From NCBI GenBank assembly GCA_016292805.1, contig JAEDFM010000013.1, forward strand, positions 1 to 44,816: a stretch of DNA of 44,816 nt, written 5' to 3'. Below, one piece after another: positions 24,863 through 33,592 of this stretch. The position numbers and the translations under genes were made by a program. A model generated the notes under the pieces. It made no database searches. It was not told the DNA's origin and saw only the letters and a program-made list of their open reading frames with translations. The stretch is from Treponema sp. (GTDB lineage Bacteria; Spirochaetota; Spirochaetia; Treponematales; Treponemataceae). Positions within the stretch are counted from its first letter, which is position 1; each line of letters begins with the position of its first letter.

Positions 24863-25569
24863 TGATGGTTTCTTATTTTTCTATATTCTTAAGTCTTGTG
24901 ACTATAATTCTTCTTGCGGTATTACTTATCCGTTTTAAGAAATTATTTACAACAGAAAAAATTCTTGAAAAAACAAAAGCATACATGGATAGAATGATTG
25001 CAGATTTAAACAATCAGACTAGACGGGATATGGATCTTATTAATGAATCAGACCGTCGTACTAGAGAGTTGCTTAAAGAAGCAGAAACTTATATGGATAA
25101 ATTTAACGAGGCAACAGAACGGCTTCGAAATATGATAGCTGAAACAGAAAAAGTAACAAAAGGTGCAAATAAACCTGTTATTTACCAGACAAATAAAAAT
25201 GTTGCGCAGATTCCAACCGCAAGAAGCAGAAGTAGAAAAACTGTAGAAAATGCATACAAAAAGGTAAATCCAGATGATGCATTCAATGTAACAAAAAAAT
25301 CTGCTCAACAATCACTTTTTGATGAAGTTCCTGAAGAAAAGAGTATAATAAAAGATGAAACATTGGTCACACCTGATGGTGCTGCAGTAAAAGAAGTTCC
25401 TCTTATAATTACTAAAATATATGATGATGAAAAAATAAATCCACAAAAGGAACTATCATTAAATGAACATGTAAAAATGTTATATGCTGCTGGTCACAGT
25501 GCAAAAGAAATAGCAGCTGAATTATCCTGTTCAATTACAGAAGTTCAGCTTATTATAGATATGTCATAA
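24862..25569 (+). CDS. Membrane-anchored coiled-coil protein with C-terminal helix-turn-helix-like motif
   Basis: The 235-residue product has one N-terminal membrane helix (about 3-23: YFSIFLSLVTIILLAVLLIR). A coiled coil follows (about 28-95, LEKTKAYMDRMIADLNNQTR to ERLRNMIAETEKV), then a polar linker and a final domain SLNEHVKMLYAAGHSAKEIAAELSCSITEVQLIID. That end looks like a small helix-turn-helix of the kind seen in poorly characterised motility-linked proteins (DUF6115-like). The ATG overlaps the previous stop (TAATG). Role unknown; possibly membrane tethering of a partner. Confidence 0.78.
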   Translation: MMVSYFSIFLSLVTIILLAVLLIRFKKLFTTEKILEKTKAYMDRMIADLNNQTRRDMDLINESDRRTRELLKEAETYMDKFNEATERLRNMIAETEKVTKGANKPVIYQTNKNVAQIPTARSRSRKTVENAYKKVNPDDAFNVTKKSAQQSLFDEVPEEKSIIKDETLVTPDGAAVKEVPLIITKIYDDEKINPQKELSLNEHVKMLYAAGHSAKEIAAELSCSITEVQLIIDMS

Positions 25570-25584
25570 AAAAGGGGTTTTAAT

Positions 25585-26646
25585 ATGAAAGTTAAAAAAC
25601 AAAAGTTTGGTGTTTTATGTGATGGCACAAAGGTAAATCTTTATACAATCAAAAACGATAACATGTCAGTTTCTTGTATGGAATATGGATGTACTCTTAC
25701 AAGTATTGTTTTGAACAACAAAGATGGTTCAAAGACAGATGTCCTTCTTGGTTATTCAACATTTGAAGGCTGGCTTAACTCTAATTATTGCTTTGGTGCA
25801 ATTGTTGGTCGTTTTGCAAACAGAATCGGAAAAGCAAGTTTTACAGTAAATGGCAAAAAATATGACCTTGATAAAAATGATGGTCCAAACACATTACATG
25901 GTGGTTTTTCTGGTTACGACAAGATGATGTGGAAAGGAAAGGTTATAGAAAAAGATAATCAGGCAGGAGTAAAATTTACAAGAGTTTCAGTAGATGGAGA
26001 ACAGGGATTCCCAGGAAAAGTTGAACTTTCTGTAACATATCTTCTTGATGAAAATAATAATTTAAGCTGTATTTATACTGCAGAAACAGATAAAGCAACT
26101 CCAATCAATATTACAAATCATGCATATTTTAATCTTGCTGGTAACGGTGATATTGGAGAACATCTTTTACAGATGAATTCTACTCAGCGTCTTGAAGTAA
26201 ATCCAAAACTTATTCCTACAGGAAAACTTCTTGATGTAGCAAAAACTCCATTTGATTTTGCTAAAGAAAAGAAAATGGGTAAGGATATGAAGGATGTTGG
26301 AGTAGGTTATGACCACTGTTATGTAACAGAAATGTATAATCCAGATGATCCTCACTGCGGATGTCCTTTGGATGATTCAGATTTAGTTGAATTCTGTACT
26401 GTAAAGGAACCTGTTTCTGGTCACGAAATGGCTGTATTTACAAATATGGAAGGTTGTCAGTTCTACACTGCAAACTATATTAAAGGTATTCAGGGTAAAA
26501 ACGGCCGTATTTATAAGAGTCATGAAGCTTTCTGTTTAGAAACACAGTGTTTCCCAGATACACCAAATCAAAAAACTTTCCCAACCTGTATTCTTGAGCC
26601 AGGTCAGGAAATGAAAGCAAAAACAATTTATTCTTTCAAAATTTAA
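25585..26646 (+). CDS. galM: Aldose 1-epimerase (galactose mutarotase)
   Basis: The enzyme interconverts alpha and beta anomers of galactose or glucose in the cytoplasm. The 353-residue product carries the family motifs: GAIVGRFANRIGKASF, NDGPNTLHGGFSGYD with a conserved His, TPINITNHAYFNLAG with the catalytic His, GVGYDHCYV and FCLETQCFPDTPNQ with the catalytic Glu. A short Cys-containing insert (DPHCGCPLDDSD, about 254-265) is unusual. No signal peptide is present. AAGGGG precedes the ATG. It stands between the motility genes and the V-ATPase operon and may be transcribed alone or as the last gene of the preceding run. Confidence 0.95.
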   Translation: MKVKKQKFGVLCDGTKVNLYTIKNDNMSVSCMEYGCTLTSIVLNNKDGSKTDVLLGYSTFEGWLNSNYCFGAIVGRFANRIGKASFTVNGKKYDLDKNDGPNTLHGGFSGYDKMMWKGKVIEKDNQAGVKFTRVSVDGEQGFPGKVELSVTYLLDENNNLSCIYTAETDKATPINITNHAYFNLAGNGDIGEHLLQMNSTQRLEVNPKLIPTGKLLDVAKTPFDFAKEKKMGKDMKDVGVGYDHCYVTEMYNPDDPHCGCPLDDSDLVEFCTVKEPVSGHEMAVFTNMEGCQFYTANYIKGIQGKNGRIYKSHEAFCLETQCFPDTPNQKTFPTCILEPGQEMKAKTIYSFKI

Positions 26647-26680
26647 AATAAAAACTTAAAAATTTTTTATTTTTTACAAT

Positions 26681-26714
26681 ATAAAGGGTTTGTGTTTTAA
26701 CACAAACCCTTTAT
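26681..26714. promoter_or_regulatory. 34-bp perfect dyad upstream of the V-ATPase operon (operator or terminator)
   Basis: Sixteen-base arms (ATAAAGGGTTTGTGTT and its exact complement) are separated by only two bases. The 131-base gap between galM and atpE contains nothing else this ordered. As a galM terminator it is weak: the loop is too tight and no U-tract follows on either strand. As an operator it is attractive because it covers the likely -35 box and abuts the -10 box of the V-ATPase promoter. Confidence 0.8.
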
Positions 26715-26717
26715 AAT
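26690..26717 (+). promoter_or_regulatory. Possible V-ATPase operon promoter
   Basis: TATAAT (26712-26717) preceded by TTGTGT (26690-26695, 16-base spacer) would start transcription near 26724 and leave a leader of about 50 bases with a strong GAGAGG site (26765-26770). The -35 match is only partial. Confidence 0.4.
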
Positions 26718-26776
26718 ATATGGAAAATAAATATATATATTACAAAATTGTGTGACATCATATAGAGAGGTTTGTA

Positions 26777-27394
26777 ATGGACGTACAATTACAAGAATTG
26801 ATTGAAAAAATCAAAAAAGATGGCGTTGCAGCTGCAGATAAAGAGTCTGCAAAAATAATTGCTGATTCTGAAAAGAAAGCAGAAAAAATAATTGCTGATG
26901 CTCAGGAAAAAGCTGCAGAAATTATTAAAAATGCTAAAGCAGAAACAGCAAGAATGGAAAAAGCAAGTGAAGAAGCCATTGTTCAGGCTGGAAGAAATAT
27001 GCTTATTTCTTTTAAAGATGCGCTTTTAAGTGAATTCGAAGGAATTATTCTTGAAGAAACAAATGATAAAGTTTCAAAGGATGTACTTGCTAAATTAATC
27101 CCAGAAACTGTTAAAGCCTGGTCTAAAAATACTGATGCTTCTGAACTTTCAGTATTATTAAGCGAAAAAGATCTTAAGGCTCTTGAAGCTTCTTTCAAGA
27201 AGCAGTTTAAAGCTCAGATTTCTAAAGGTATGGAAATTAAAGCAGACAAAACTCTTTCTGCTGGATTTAGAATTGGTGTTAAAAAAGGCGCCGCATTCTA
27301 TGATTATTCTGCAGAAACTTTGGCAGAAATGTTTGGAGCATATCTTAATCCAAAAGTTGCAGCTTTAATGAAAGATGCTGCAAAAGGACTTTAA
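26777..27394 (+). CDS. atpE: V-type ATPase subunit E
   Basis: Subunit E is part of the peripheral stalk linking the catalytic head to the membrane sector. The 205-residue product has the expected long N-terminal helix of alternating Ala, Lys and Glu (AAADKESAKIIADSEKKAEK, IIADAQEKAAEIIKNAKAET) and a compact C-terminal domain (SELSVLLSEKDLKALEASFKK, FRIGVKKGAAFYDYSAETLAEMFGAYLNPKV). Position at the head of the V-ATPase operon supports the call. GAGAGG precedes the ATG. Confidence 0.9.
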   Translation: MDVQLQELIEKIKKDGVAAADKESAKIIADSEKKAEKIIADAQEKAAEIIKNAKAETARMEKASEEAIVQAGRNMLISFKDALLSEFEGIILEETNDKVSKDVLAKLIPETVKAWSKNTDASELSVLLSEKDLKALEASFKKQFKAQISKGMEIKADKTLSAGFRIGVKKGAAFYDYSAETLAEMFGAYLNPKVAALMKDAAKGL

Positions 27395-27396
27395 TA

Positions 27397-27936
27397 GTGG
27401 CTTATTATTATTTGGTTTCACAGTTACCAAATATCTCAACTACAGAAGGTAAAGCTAATCTTCCACTTAATGGAAAATCTTTCATTGAACTGGCAGGTCG
27501 TTTTATATCTGAAGATGAAAAGATCACTTTAAATGGACTTTCACTGGTTCCACCAAAAGAACTTACATCAACTGGTTCTGTTTTTTTGGATACTTGGTAC
27601 GAAAAAGAAAGAAACCTTCGTTTTGCCTTGGCACAGATTCGTGCACAGAAAATGAAGAAGGATAGCATTCCGCTTCCACCAGGTTGTACAGCTGATATTG
27701 TAAATATTGCGCGTACTGCTGTTGGTATGGACAGTCCTTTGTCGGCAGAACAGTTTCTTTTTGAATATAGAATCAAATTGCTTGATGAAATACGTCCAAT
27801 GGACAATTTTTCAATTGATGCAGTTTATGCCTATGGTCTCAAACTTATGCTTGTTGAACGCATGCGTAAATTTGATGTTGAAAATGGTAAAGCTTCATAT
27901 CATGAAATATATGATAACATTCTAGGAGATAAATAG
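27397..27936 (+). CDS. DUF2764-family protein of the spirochaete V-ATPase operon
   Basis: The 179-residue product begins AYYYLVSQLPNISTTEGKANLPLNG, the hallmark start of DUF2764, and is mostly helical (WYEKERNLRFALAQIRAQKMKK; FSIDAVYAYGLKLMLVERMRKFD). It starts with GTG two bases after atpE and stops immediately before atpA. The same order (E, this protein, A) is known in Borrelia and Treponema operons, which lack recognisable C, F and G/H genes. The most likely role is a V-ATPase subunit replacing C (d), but this is inference from position and helical character. Confidence 0.85.
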   Translation: MAYYYLVSQLPNISTTEGKANLPLNGKSFIELAGRFISEDEKITLNGLSLVPPKELTSTGSVFLDTWYEKERNLRFALAQIRAQKMKKDSIPLPPGCTADIVNIARTAVGMDSPLSAEQFLFEYRIKLLDEIRPMDNFSIDAVYAYGLKLMLVERMRKFDVENGKASYHEIYDNILGDK

Positions 27937-29706
27937 ATGACCGATACAAAAGCTAAAGTAGTCGGCATTAATGGAAACATGGTAACTATCGAATTTGATG
28001 GTCCAGTTTCTATGAATGAAGTAGGCTACGTTAATGTAGACGGAAAGAAGCTTCGAGGTGAAGTTATTCGTATTCGCGGTAACAATGCCCAGATGCAGAT
28101 TTTCGAAATGACACAGGGAATTAAGGCTGGCGATAAAGTAGAACTTGCCGGTGATCTTCTTTGTGCAGAATTAGGACCAGGTCTTCTTGGTCAGACTTTC
28201 GATGGTTTACAGAACCCTCTTCCTCTGGTTGCAGAAAAAGCAGGCTTCTTCCTTGAAAGAGGTATTTATGTTGATCCTCTTCCAAGAGATAAAGAATGGG
28301 AATGGACTCCAACTGTAAAACCTGGTGATAAATTACTTCGTGGTGATTCTATCGGTACAGTTCCTGAAGGACCATTTACTCATAAAATCCTTGTTCCATT
28401 TGATATGCTTGGAGTTTATGAAGTTGTTTCAGTTACAAAAGCTGGAAACTATAAAATTACAGATAAACTTGTTGTAGTTAAGGATGAAAAAGGTAAAAAA
28501 TATAACCTTACAATGTCTTTCAAATGGCCTGTAAAGCGTGCAGTTGACTGTTATGCAGAACGACTTGCACCAACAGAACCAATGGTTACACAGGTTCGTC
28601 TTATTGATACTTTCTACCCTGTTTGTAAAGGTGGTACATATTGTATTCCTGGACCTTTCGGTGCTGGTAAAACAGTTCTTCAGCACACAACATCACGAAA
28701 TGCAGACGTTGATATCGTAATCATCGCTGCTTGTGGTGAACGTGCCGGTGAAGTTGTAGAAACAATTAAAGAGTTCCCAGAGCTTAAGGACCCAAGAACT
28801 GGTCGTTCATTGATGGAAAGAACAATTATTATTTGTAATACATCATCAATGCCTGTAGCTTCCCGCGAAGCTTCAGTTTATACATCAGTTACATTAGCTG
28901 AATATTACCGTCAGATGGGCTTACACGTATTGCTTCTTGCAGACTCAACATCTCGTTGGGCTCAGGCACTTCGTGAAATGTCTGGTCGTCTTGAAGAGAT
29001 TCCTGGAGAAGAAGCTTTCCCAGCTTACCTTGAATCATATATTGCTGCATTCTATGAACGTGCTGGTATTGTTCGTCTCCGTGATGGTTCAACAGGTTCT
29101 GTAACAATTGGTGGTACAGTATCTCCTGCCGGCGGTAACTTTGAAGAACCTGTAACACAGGCTACACTTAAAGTAGTTGGTGCTTTCCATGGTCTTTCTC
29201 GTGAACGTTCAGATGCTCGTAAGTATCCTGCTATTGACCCAATCATTTCATGGTCTAAATACAAATCAGTTCTTCCAGAAAGCTGGGTAGCATTTGCCCG
29301 TAAGGTTTACCTTGCAGGTGTTGAAGTAAATCAGATGATGAAAGTAGTTGGTGAAGAAGGAACTACAACTGAAGATTATATTGAATATCTTAAGAGTGAA
29401 TTCCTTGATGCTGTTTATATGCAGCAGAACTCATTCGACGAAACTGATGCTGCTGTAAGTGTTGAACGCCAGAAATATACTTTTGAAAAAGTATTACAGG
29501 TTCTTGGTGCAGACTTTGAATTGGCAGATAAAGATACAGCTCGAAACTTTTTCAACCAGATGCGTCAGAAGTTTATTGACTGGAACTATTCTGCCTGGAA
29601 AACATCAAAATTCAAAGATGCTGAAAAAGATGTTGATGCTCACTTTGCTTCTGCTAAAGGTAAGGTAAGAGACGATGTCGCAGCTATGATTAAGGATGGT
29701 GAATAA
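27937..29706 (+). CDS. atpA: V-type ATPase catalytic subunit A
   Basis: The A subunit hydrolyses or makes ATP in the V1 head. The 589-residue product has a beta-barrel N-terminus, the non-homologous A-type insert (about 110-200) and the P-loop GPFGAGKTVLQ near residue 240. ACGERAGEVVETIKEFPEL contains the catalytic Glu-Arg pair, ADSTSRWAQALREMSGRLEEIPGEE follows, and a conserved SPAGGNFEEPVT block is present. Length is normal for bacterial A subunits. The ATG directly follows the previous stop. Confidence 0.97.
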   Translation: MTDTKAKVVGINGNMVTIEFDGPVSMNEVGYVNVDGKKLRGEVIRIRGNNAQMQIFEMTQGIKAGDKVELAGDLLCAELGPGLLGQTFDGLQNPLPLVAEKAGFFLERGIYVDPLPRDKEWEWTPTVKPGDKLLRGDSIGTVPEGPFTHKILVPFDMLGVYEVVSVTKAGNYKITDKLVVVKDEKGKKYNLTMSFKWPVKRAVDCYAERLAPTEPMVTQVRLIDTFYPVCKGGTYCIPGPFGAGKTVLQHTTSRNADVDIVIIAACGERAGEVVETIKEFPELKDPRTGRSLMERTIIICNTSSMPVASREASVYTSVTLAEYYRQMGLHVLLLADSTSRWAQALREMSGRLEEIPGEEAFPAYLESYIAAFYERAGIVRLRDGSTGSVTIGGTVSPAGGNFEEPVTQATLKVVGAFHGLSRERSDARKYPAIDPIISWSKYKSVLPESWVAFARKVYLAGVEVNQMMKVVGEEGTTTEDYIEYLKSEFLDAVYMQQNSFDETDAAVSVERQKYTFEKVLQVLGADFELADKDTARNFFNQMRQKFIDWNYSAWKTSKFKDAEKDVDAHFASAKGKVRDDVAAMIKDGE

Positions 29707-29708
29707 TT

Positions 29709-31001
29709 ATGAACAAAGTTTATAGTAAAATTGAATCCATCGTTGGTAGTGTTATTACAGTAAAAGCTGACAATGTAGCTTACGGAGAGCTTGCTGAAAT
29801 TGAAACTCGTTTTGGTAAATCTCTTGCCGAGGTTAACAAGATTGATGGCGATGTAGTTTCATTACAGGTATTTGCCGGTGGTCGTGGTATTTCTACTGGA
29901 GACCATATTAAGTTCCTTGGACATCAGATGGAAGTTTCTTTCTCTGACGATCTTCTTGGACGTATTTTCAATGGTTCAGCACAGCCTCGTGATAATGGAC
30001 CAGCTCTTGCTGATTCCCTTGTTACAATTGGTGGACCATCAGTAAACCCTTCAAAACGTATTATGGCTCGCCGTATGATTCGTACTGGTATTCCAATGAT
30101 TGATATGTTTAATACTTTGGTTGTTTCTCAGAAGCTTCCAATCTTCTCAATCTCTGGTGAACCTTATAACCAGCTTTTGGCTCGTATTGCTATGCAGGCT
30201 GAAGTTGATGTAATTGTACTTGGTGGTATGGGTCTTAAATATGATGACTATCTGTATTTCAAGAAAACTCTTGAAGATGGTGGTGCTCTTTCAAAAACTG
30301 TTATGTTCATGCATACAGCAGCTGACCCTACTGTAGAATGTCAGAAAATTCCTGACCTTTCACTTGCAGTTGCAGAACAGTTTGCTCTTAAAGGAAAAGA
30401 TGTACTTGTACTTCTTACAGATATGACAAACTTTGCTGACTCAATGAAGGAAATTGCTATTACACAGGAACAGGTTCCTTCAAACCGCGGTTATCCTGGA
30501 GATTTGTATTCACAGTTAGCTAGCCGTTACGAAAAAGCTGTAGACTTTGATTCTGCAGGTTCTGTAACAATTCTTGCTGTAACAACAATGCCTGGCGATG
30601 ATGTTACTCATCCAGTTCCAGATAATACTGGTTATATTACAGAAGGACAGTACTACCTTAAGGGTGGACGCATTGAGCCATTCGGTTCTTTGTCTCGTCT
30701 TAAACAGAACGTAAATGGTTCAACAAGACCTGACCATCGTGCACTTATGGATGGTATGATTCGTCTTTATTCATCTTATAAAGATACTCTTGAAAAGAAA
30801 TCAATGGGTTTCAATATGAGTAAATGGGACGAAAAGCTTCTTACTTACGGTGTAAAATTTGAAGCAGGTATGATGGACCTTTCAAAGAATATTCCTTTGG
30901 AAGATGCATTGGATCTTGGTTGGAAAATCCTAAGTGAATGTTTTGAACCTGAAGAAACAGGTTTGAAATCATCACTTATCGAAACTTATTGGCCTAAATA
31001 A
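29709..31001 (+). CDS. atpB: V-type ATPase regulatory subunit B
   Basis: The 430-residue product is the non-catalytic head subunit. It shows DDLLGRIFNGSAQPRDNGP, ARRMIRTGIPMIDMFNTLV and, in place of a true P-loop, SISGEPYNQLLARIA, as expected for B. VLLTDMTNFADSMKEIAITQEQVPSNRGYPGDLYSQLASRYEKAV and GDDVTHPVPDNTGYITEGQYYL are strongly conserved blocks. It follows atpA by two bases. Confidence 0.97.
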   Translation: MNKVYSKIESIVGSVITVKADNVAYGELAEIETRFGKSLAEVNKIDGDVVSLQVFAGGRGISTGDHIKFLGHQMEVSFSDDLLGRIFNGSAQPRDNGPALADSLVTIGGPSVNPSKRIMARRMIRTGIPMIDMFNTLVVSQKLPIFSISGEPYNQLLARIAMQAEVDVIVLGGMGLKYDDYLYFKKTLEDGGALSKTVMFMHTAADPTVECQKIPDLSLAVAEQFALKGKDVLVLLTDMTNFADSMKEIAITQEQVPSNRGYPGDLYSQLASRYEKAVDFDSAGSVTILAVTTMPGDDVTHPVPDNTGYITEGQYYLKGGRIEPFGSLSRLKQNVNGSTRPDHRALMDGMIRLYSSYKDTLEKKSMGFNMSKWDEKLLTYGVKFEAGMMDLSKNIPLEDALDLGWKILSECFEPEETGLKSSLIETYWPK

Positions 31002-31011
31002 GGACGGATAA

Positions 31012-31635
31012 ATGGCAAAAATTAAGCTGACTAAAAATGAGCAGAAGGTACAGAAAGACGCACTTAAAATGTATAAGCGCTATCTTCCAACTTTGCAGCT
31101 CAAAAAACAACAGCTTCAAACAGAAATCCGCTCAATAGATGCAAAGGCTAAAGAAGTCCGTGCTGCCCGGGTTGCTCTTGAAAAAGAATTCGACCAGTGG
31201 ATTGCAGTTTTCGGTGAAAAAGATGCCTTTAAACCTGAAATGGTAACTGTAAAAAATATCAAAAAAGGTTGGGGTAACATCGCAGGTGTTAATATCCCAA
31301 TTTACGAAGGTGCAGATTTTGGTCGTGGTGATTACGATTTATATGACACACCTATCTGGATTGATATGGCTGCAGACAGAATGGAAAAGGCATTGTCTTT
31401 AGACCTGGAAGCAGAAGTTCTTGACGAACAGGTTCGTCTGCTTTCACAGGAATTAAGAACTACAACACAGCGTGTAAACCTGTTTGAAAAAGTTAAGATT
31501 CCTGAAACAAAGGCTAATATTAAGAAAATCTCTGTTTATCTTGGTGATGAACAGGTTGCTGCGGTTGTTCGAAGCAAAATATCTAAGAAGAAGCTTCAGG
31601 CTAAACTTGATGCTGCAAAGGAGGCTGAATCATGA
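31012..31635 (+). CDS. atpD: V-type ATPase subunit D
   Basis: Subunit D is the central rotor shaft. The 207-residue product has the two long helices of the family (KIKLTKNEQKVQKDALKMYK, RYLPTLQLKKQQLQTEIRSI at the N-terminus; LLSQELRTTTQRVNLFEKVK with IPETKANIKKISVYLGDEQVA at the C-terminus). The RVNLFEKVKIP motif is diagnostic. Its stop overlaps the atpI start by four bases (ATGA). Confidence 0.95.
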   Translation: MAKIKLTKNEQKVQKDALKMYKRYLPTLQLKKQQLQTEIRSIDAKAKEVRAARVALEKEFDQWIAVFGEKDAFKPEMVTVKNIKKGWGNIAGVNIPIYEGADFGRGDYDLYDTPIWIDMAADRMEKALSLDLEAEVLDEQVRLLSQELRTTTQRVNLFEKVKIPETKANIKKISVYLGDEQVAAVVRSKISKKKLQAKLDAAKEAES

Positions 31636-33560
31636 TTGAAAAAATGACAAAAGTCTCTATTGTCCTTCTTAATAGAGAAAAAACAAGTGCTTTACTGGCA
31701 TTAAGAAAAATTGGTCTTGTTCATCTTGAAAATCTTGAAGGTTCAAATGAAAAGCTTACAGCCTTCAAAGAATATACAAACAATGCCAATGTAGCAGAAG
31801 CAATTCTTGGAGAAGTAAAACTTTCTAAAGAAGATAAAAAAGCTCCTGCACCATCTGCTTCTAATGAAAAAGTTATTGAACTTTGTGCTGAAGTAGTTGC
31901 AAAAAATGACAGAAAAAAGCAGTTGCTTGAAGAAATTACTGCGGATACAACTGAACTTGAACGTTTCGCATATTGGGGTAGTGTAAGTCTTGAAGATATT
32001 GCCTATCTTAAAGAAAGAAACATTCAGTTAAAGATGTATGAAATTGCTGCTGATAAATATGCCCAGATTGATGAAGAAATTCAAACTATTCTTGTAAATA
32101 ACGACAAGAAAACTGTTAGATTTTTGATTCTTAATGGTGGAGAAGGTCGTCCAGAGAAGCTTTTGCCAGAAGCATTTGAAGTTCCTCTACCTCGTCTTTC
32201 AACAGCAGAATTGGAAAAAGAAATTAAAGCTGATGAAGCAGAAGTTTCAAAGATTGAAAGCTTCTTTATTGCTAACGCAAAGTATGTACAAGCAATTAAA
32301 GATTTCAAAAAAGCTCTTGAAAAAGATATTGAATTTGAAACTGTTAATGCAGGAATGGAACACGAAACTGCAGGTTCAGAAAATGATCTTGCATGGATTT
32401 CTGGTTATGTTCCTACAGAAAATCTTGAAGAATTCAAGGCTGCTTGTGCTGCAAATCAGTGGGCTGTTGCCTGCGAGGATGCTCAGCTTGAAGACACTGA
32501 AGTTCCAACAAAACTTAAGAATAATAAGCTTGTAAGTTTGATTTATCCTCTTACAGACTTCTTAGGTACAGTACCAGGTTATAATGAATATGATATTTCT
32601 GGCTGGTTCCTTTTATTCTTTACAATTTTCTTTGGAATGATTTTTGGTGACGGTGGATATGGTTTATTAGTTACTGTTGTTGCCTTGGCAATGATGATTA
32701 AAAATGCAATTGCTAAAAAGCCATTTTCTCCATTACTTGGTTTAGTTACACTTTTAGGTGGGGCTACAATTGTATGGGGTGCCGTTACTTGTACATGGTT
32801 TGGAATTGGACCAGATTATCTTCCTGATTGGATAAAGAATTTGTCTATTCCATTTATTTCAAATGCCTATAGCGAGTTTGTATGGGTACCATTCTGGGTA
32901 GAAAATGGTGCATTTGGATTATCTAAAGACCAGAACTTACAGATTTTCTGTTTTGCTCTTGCTTTAATCCAGTTGTCTATTGCCCACATTAAAGCAGCTA
33001 AGAGAAACATTTCTAATAAAAATGTTCTTAAAGCATTTGGTGATATTGGTTCACTTTTACAGCTTATTGGTATGTTCTGGATTGTACTTTCAATGGTTGT
33101 AGACTCAAAAGTCTTCCCAATGTTAGGTTACATCGGTTCTGTTCCAGTAGGATATATTGAAATAAGTCTTATTGCTGTGGGATTCCTTTTAAGCTTCGTT
33201 TTATCAAATTACGAAGGAAATATTGTTGAATCTATTATGGCAAGCTTAAAGAATATTATTTCAGTATTGCTCGGTATTGTAAACGTATTCTCTGATATCG
33301 TTTCATACATTCGATTATGGGCTGTAGGTCTTGCAGGTGCAGCTATCTCTGATACTGTAAATACAATGGCTGGTCCAATTTTAGGACACGCAATATTGTT
33401 TATATTTGCAATCTTACTTCTTACATTCGGTCATGGATTAAACATGATTTTGAACGTACTTTCCGTAATCGTTCATGGTGTTCGTTTGAATACTTTGGAA
33501 TTCTCAACTCACTTGGGAGTTTCCTGGTCTGGTAAAAAATACCAGCCATTTAAAGAATAA
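31632..33560 (+). CDS. atpI: V-type ATPase membrane subunit I
   Basis: Subunit I (V-type a subunit) provides the ion half-channels. The 642-residue product has a soluble N-terminal half (to about residue 300) with helices and the IEKMTKVSIVLLNREKTSALLALRKIGLVHLEN start. A membrane half follows with about seven or eight hydrophobic segments (SGWFLLFFTIFFGMIFGDGGYGLLVTVVALAMM onward). The essential Arg is in SYIRLWAVGLAGAAISDTV (Arg561). The conserved FGHGLNMILNVLSVIVHGVRLNTLEF block is near the end. Confidence 0.95.
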   Translation: MIEKMTKVSIVLLNREKTSALLALRKIGLVHLENLEGSNEKLTAFKEYTNNANVAEAILGEVKLSKEDKKAPAPSASNEKVIELCAEVVAKNDRKKQLLEEITADTTELERFAYWGSVSLEDIAYLKERNIQLKMYEIAADKYAQIDEEIQTILVNNDKKTVRFLILNGGEGRPEKLLPEAFEVPLPRLSTAELEKEIKADEAEVSKIESFFIANAKYVQAIKDFKKALEKDIEFETVNAGMEHETAGSENDLAWISGYVPTENLEEFKAACAANQWAVACEDAQLEDTEVPTKLKNNKLVSLIYPLTDFLGTVPGYNEYDISGWFLLFFTIFFGMIFGDGGYGLLVTVVALAMMIKNAIAKKPFSPLLGLVTLLGGATIVWGAVTCTWFGIGPDYLPDWIKNLSIPFISNAYSEFVWVPFWVENGAFGLSKDQNLQIFCFALALIQLSIAHIKAAKRNISNKNVLKAFGDIGSLLQLIGMFWIVLSMVVDSKVFPMLGYIGSVPVGYIEISLIAVGFLLSFVLSNYEGNIVESIMASLKNIISVLLGIVNVFSDIVSYIRLWAVGLAGAAISDTVNTMAGPILGHAILFIFAILLLTFGHGLNMILNVLSVIVHGVRLNTLEFSTHLGVSWSGKKYQPFKE

Positions 33561-33592
33561 ATTAAGCCTCATTGGCTATAGGAGAAATTAAT

